Assembly: GCA_023717565.1 (NCBI GenBank)
Contig: JAMQPI010000310.1
Location: 1 to 37,165, forward strand
Direction of reading: 5' to 3'
Length of the DNA stretch: 37,165 nucleotides
From: Pyrinomonadaceae bacterium
Lineage (GTDB): Bacteria > Acidobacteriota > Blastocatellia > Pyrinomonadales > Pyrinomonadaceae
Shown one piece after another: positions 34,444 to 37,165 of this stretch; within the stretch, counting starts at the first letter, position 1, and each line of letters starts with the position of its first letter. The notes under the pieces are model-generated. The model had not been told where the DNA came from. It worked only from the letters and a program-made list of their open reading frames with translations, and did no database searches. The position numbers and the translations under genes are program-made.

Positions 34444-35382
34444 TCAAACAGTAACGGAACGCTTCCGATCATCGGATCCAATTTGTGCGTTCCCTTCACT
34501 AACATGCGGGTTCGACTTCCGGCCACTGAATAACACCCAAACCAGTAGCCAGCCGAAGAGAAAATTCGAAGTTGCCGTTTCTAACAGATGCGCCATCCGC
34601 ACTTCTGCCGGCATAAACGGATTGGGAATTAGCAATAGAGAGTTCATTACTACCGCGAACAGCAGCCCAACCACCAATCCAGTCTCCCACCAACGACCTC
34701 TCATCATTCGTATGACCAGCACCGCCAAAGCCGTCCACAGCATGGCCCGCACAACCTGGAGCGGCACCAGCCAGGGCGTGTCCCTGAGCACGCTAGCCAT
34801 CTGTATCAAGAAACTTCCCGGATCGCTGCCGCCGTAATAAGCGCGCACCGCTGGACTCTGCCAGGCGATGAAGTAGCCGAAGGAGAAATATATGACGACG
34901 TAGGCGATGGCAATCACTGCGAGCTTCCAGGCCCATTCGCGGAGAGGCAGGTTCAAGCGTGAGCTACCTTCTTCTTCCCCCCGGTTATGCTTTCTTTTTC
35001 CCAGCACCAGCACAGCCAGCGGCGAGAAGAGTGCCGCCGTTATCCCTCCCGCCAGCAAGATGCGCGGCAACATGCCCGGAGGCAAACGAGTCAGGAAGTA
35101 GGCGGTCTCGATCTGGGGCATGAACGTCGAGATGCCGAAAAATATGAGGAAGACCGCTCCAATCAGTTTCCAGCCTGCCCAACGGGATCGAACTATGACG
35201 TAAGTCAACAGAACCGTATTCAGGCAGCTGACAACAAAGAGCGCAAATGCCGGATTAACTTCGCCAGGTGCGGGTTGCTCAACGGGCAACTGAAACACTG
35301 CGGCTGAGACGGCCGAAAAGCAAATGAAATAAAGGAACACCAGCACAATGAGCTTAACGAGGAATATGAGACTACTTTTCAT
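34444..35382 (-). CDS. Multi-pass membrane protein of unknown function
   Basis: A 312-aa protein with eight likely transmembrane helices (about 6-29, 45-65, 71-88, 107-127, 151-173, 203-224, 233-253, 266-287) and short loops. The loop after helix 4 is charged (GKRKHNRGEEEGSSRLNLPLREW), and the C-terminus is cytoplasmic-type, polar and basic (GRKSNPHVSEGNAQIGSDDRKRS). I recognise no catalytic or transporter motif. It is divergent from the TolB-like gene and 129 nt upstream of the MFS gene on the same strand, so it could be co-transcribed with it, though the gap is long for that. Start ATG at 35382; only a weak purine-rich stretch precedes it. Confidence 0.85.
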   Translation of the reverse strand: MKSSLIFLVKLIVLVFLYFICFSAVSAAVFQLPVEQPAPGEVNPAFALFVVSCLNTVLLTYVIVRSRWAGWKLIGAVFLIFFGISTFMPQIETAYFLTRLPPGMLPRILLAGGITAALFSPLAVLVLGKRKHNRGEEEGSSRLNLPLREWAWKLAVIAIAYVVIYFSFGYFIAWQSPAVRAYYGGSDPGSFLIQMASVLRDTPWLVPLQVVRAMLWTALAVLVIRMMRGRWWETGLVVGLLFAVVMNSLLLIPNPFMPAEVRMAHLLETATSNFLFGWLLVWVLFSGRKSNPHVSEGNAQIGSDDRKRSVTV

Positions 35383-35416
35383 ATCTCTTATCTCACTTTG
35401 TTTTTGACGATTGGTG

Positions 35417-35452
35417 CTCTTCAGCAGAGCTTCGCTCGGAACTGCTGAAGAG
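35417..35452. promoter_or_regulatory. Perfect 11-bp inverted repeat in divergent promoter region
   Basis: CTCTTCAGCAG (35417-35427) and CTGCTGAAGAG (35442-35452) flank a 14-nt spacer, in the 149-bp gap between two divergent genes and about 43 nt upstream of the TolB-like promoter. It could be an operator for either gene or a stem-loop. No regulator is nearby. Confidence 0.55.
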
Positions 35453-35494
35453 TACGTGGCGCCCGACTGATTCGTTCGCGCTAATATTTTTCAA

Positions 35495-35522
35495 TTGCAT
35501 TTCAGCGGTACGTTCGTATAAA
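35495..35522 (+). promoter_or_regulatory. Candidate promoter of the TolB-like gene (near-leaderless)
   Basis: TTGCAT (35495-35500), a 16-nt spacer and TATAAA (35517-35522) form a good sigma70-like pair. The -10 ends nine nt before the ATG at 35532, so the transcript would start within a few nt of the start codon. The absence of any Shine-Dalgarno before this ATG agrees with a leaderless mRNA. Confidence 0.5.
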
Positions 35523-35531
35523 AGCTGATTC

Positions 35532-37058
35532 ATGAAAATCTATAACCTCCTTGCAGTCGTAGCGTTCGTTACCTTGTATATGTCGTTACCCGGCAATCCA
35601 TCGCTTTCGCCGCAGGAACCGTTGGGCGTGTTTGCCGGACACGACGATGTCGGCAATCCCGCTAAGTCCGGCGCCGCGACCTATGACCCAGAGAAGCAGC
35701 AATACGCGATCGAAGGTGCCGGCACCAACATGTGGTTGGGCCGCGATGAATTTCAGTTCGCCTGGCGAAAATTGAAAGGGAACTTCATCCTGACCACCAA
35801 GGCTGAGTTCATCGGCAAGGGCGTGGAGGAACACCGAAAGATAGGATGGAACGTACGCTCCAGTCTGGATCCAGATTCTCCGCACGTCACGGCAGTGGTG
35901 CACGGCGATGGCCTCACATCGCTGCAGTTCCGCCGAACCAAAGGAGCTATCACAGAACAAGTGATATCACCGCTCAAAGCCGCCGATATCATTCAGCTGG
36001 AGAGAAGAGGAAGCGTCTTTATTATGTCCGTGGCTCGGTTTGGCGATCCGTTTGTCACCGAACAAATTGCCGACATAGCGTTGGGCGATGAAGTGATCGC
36101 CGGCCTCTTTGTCTGCTCGCACAATAAGGACGTGGTCGAGAAGGCCGTGTTTCGCGATGTGCGCATTACCGTGCCGGCAAGTGACACCTTTGTTCCCTAC
36201 CGGGATTACATCGGCAGTAGCCTCGAAGTTATGGATGTAGCCACCGGAAGCCGCCGAATCCTCCACACGTCGCCGGATTCTTTACAGGCGCCTAACTGGA
36301 CCAACGATGGCAAGGCATTGATCTACAACAGCAAGGGTCGTCTATACCGTTTCGAACTGGGCGGTAAAAAGCCCGTGGTCCCGGTAGAAATCAACACCGA
36401 TTTTGCCACCAACAATAATAACGATCATGTGCTTTCTTTCGATGGCAAGATGCTGGCGATCAGCCATCACGTCAGGGAAGAAGAAAACAGATCCAACGTC
36501 TTTGTCGTTCCGGTTCAAGGAGGCAAGCCCAGAAGGATAACCTCGAAAGGACCTTCCTATCTTCATGGGTGGTCGCCGGACGCGAAGTTCCTGATTTACA
36601 CCGGACAACGTGACGGAGAGTTAGACATCTACAAAATACCGGTTGCCGGAGGTGAGGAGGTTGCCCTGACCAGCGCCAAGGGCGTCGATGATGGACCGGA
36701 GTATACCCCTGATGGAAAGTATATTTACTTTAACTCAACGCGTAGCGGCAAGATGCAGATCTGGCGTATGAAACCTGATGGAACCAATCAGGAGCAGGTG
36801 ACCAATGATGAATTCAACAACTGGTTCCCGCATATCTCTCCGGATGGGAAGTCAATCGTGATCTTGTCCTTTCCCAAAGACATAGATCCCGCCGATCACC
36901 CATTCTACAAGCACGTCTACATTCGCGTGATGCCGCTTGCAGGGGGAGTTCCGAAGGTGATCGCCTACCTGTACGGCGGCCAGGGTACGATCAACGTTCC
37001 CTCCTGGTCACCCGACAGCAAAAGGATCGCGTTCGTTAGCAATACGGATCGATGGTGA
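35532..37058 (+). CDS. TolB-like beta-propeller (PD40) protein with N-terminal concanavalin-like domain, secreted
   Basis: A 508-aa protein with a short hydrophobic N-terminus (NLLAVVAFVTLYMSL) that should act as a signal peptide. Residues about 50-215 resemble a DUF1349/concanavalin-like sandwich (FAWRKLKGNFILTTKAEF ... HRKIGWNVRSSLD ... VVHGDGLTSLQFRRTKG). Residues about 225-505 carry TolB/PD40 propeller repeats, each with a W-(S/T)-x-D-(G/A)-K core: APNWTNDGKALIY, HGWSPDAKFLIYTG, PEYTPDGKYIYFNS, PHISPDGKSIVILS and PSWSPDSKRIAFVS. It is not TolB itself, since the Tol-Pal N-domain is missing and the gene is not near tol genes. Propellers of this kind bind proteins or glycans. The stop TGA at 37056 ends a complete gene. 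Confidence 0.88.
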   Translation: MKIYNLLAVVAFVTLYMSLPGNPSLSPQEPLGVFAGHDDVGNPAKSGAATYDPEKQQYAIEGAGTNMWLGRDEFQFAWRKLKGNFILTTKAEFIGKGVEEHRKIGWNVRSSLDPDSPHVTAVVHGDGLTSLQFRRTKGAITEQVISPLKAADIIQLERRGSVFIMSVARFGDPFVTEQIADIALGDEVIAGLFVCSHNKDVVEKAVFRDVRITVPASDTFVPYRDYIGSSLEVMDVATGSRRILHTSPDSLQAPNWTNDGKALIYNSKGRLYRFELGGKKPVVPVEINTDFATNNNNDHVLSFDGKMLAISHHVREEENRSNVFVVPVQGGKPRRITSKGPSYLHGWSPDAKFLIYTGQRDGELDIYKIPVAGGEEVALTSAKGVDDGPEYTPDGKYIYFNSTRSGKMQIWRMKPDGTNQEQVTNDEFNNWFPHISPDGKSIVILSFPKDIDPADHPFYKHVYIRVMPLAGGVPKVIAYLYGGQGTINVPSWSPDSKRIAFVSNTDRW

Positions 37059-37065
37059 GGGGGTT

Positions 37066-37082
37066 TCACCCTGTAAGGGTGA
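37066..37082 (+). terminator. Short hairpin after the TolB-like gene
   Basis: TCACCCT-GTA-AGGGTGA forms a perfect 7-bp stem with a 3-nt loop, 8 nt after the stop codon. It is followed by GATGTTTATAG rather than a T-run, so termination is uncertain. The word looks like a dispersed repeat, but no second copy is seen in this window. Confidence 0.45.
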
Positions 37083-37165
37083 GATGTTTATAGCCCCGGA
37101 CGCCCAACCCCAGATCCATCGCCGTTGGGAGGGGCGGAACTCAACTTGACAGATTCTCATCAAGC

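Noticed and set aside
35532-37058. Calling the propeller gene tolB
   Set aside because: The Tol-Pal N-terminal domain is missing, an extra concanavalin-like domain is present, and no tol or pal genes are near.

Overview
The window looks like a chromosomal segment of an Acidobacteriota member, most likely class Blastocatellia. That is an inference from gene content: a VWFA-related protein of the type typical of Acidobacteria, an Oar-like TonB-dependent receptor with an N-terminal carboxypeptidase-regulatory domain, a CRTAC1 (FG-GAP plus ASPIC/UnbV) protein, several secreted TPR proteins, two PEP-CTERM proteins and a TolB-like propeller. No rRNA or other taxonomic marker is present apart from a partial purA.

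Layout. Positions 1-1800 hold housekeeping material: a 5'-truncated purA, a 37-bp inverted repeat, tRNA-Lys(TTT), and a small ORF that looks like the frameshifted N-terminal stub of a phospholipase-D-like protein. Positions 1.8-9.5 kb hold exported proteins: a Tat-exported Gfo/Idh/MocA oxidoreductase, a PEP-CTERM protein with a large secreted lipase-like hydrolase just upstream, a second PEP-CTERM protein, and a Tat-exported PhoX-type phosphatase. Positions 9.7-18.2 kb are a tight same-strand block, transcribed leftward: TPR, TPR, heptaheme cytochrome c, CRTAC1, xylose-type sugar-binding lipoprotein (XylF-like), GH97. Positions 18.6-25.6 kb hold the VWFA protein (rightward), a carboxypeptidase-regulatory/TPR protein and a 1.2-kaa TonB-dependent receptor followed by a good intrinsic terminator. 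Positions 26.3-35.4 kb hold GH2, a small cytochrome c, a secreted putative carbohydrate-binding protein, GH3, a repeat-rich gap, an MFS sugar-type transporter and an 8-TM membrane protein. The window ends with a TolB-like propeller protein whose promoter suggests a near-leaderless mRNA.

How the genes may work together. The central 25 kb reads as a carbohydrate-utilisation neighbourhood: three secreted glycosidase families (GH97, GH2, GH3), a putative carbohydrate-binding protein, an outer-membrane TonB receptor, a xylose-type binding lipoprotein and an MFS permease. There is no SusD-like gene, and the XylF-like protein has no ATPase or permease partner here. The unusual feature is that this machinery is physically linked to a heptaheme cytochrome c, a CRTAC1 protein and paired TPR proteins with short gaps or overlaps, so glycan uptake and a periplasmic redox or scaffold module may be co-expressed. 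That link is an inference from gene order only.

Starts. Several ORF-track starts were moved downstream to an internal ATG, judged by signal peptide and Shine-Dalgarno spacing. Reasons are given per gene.
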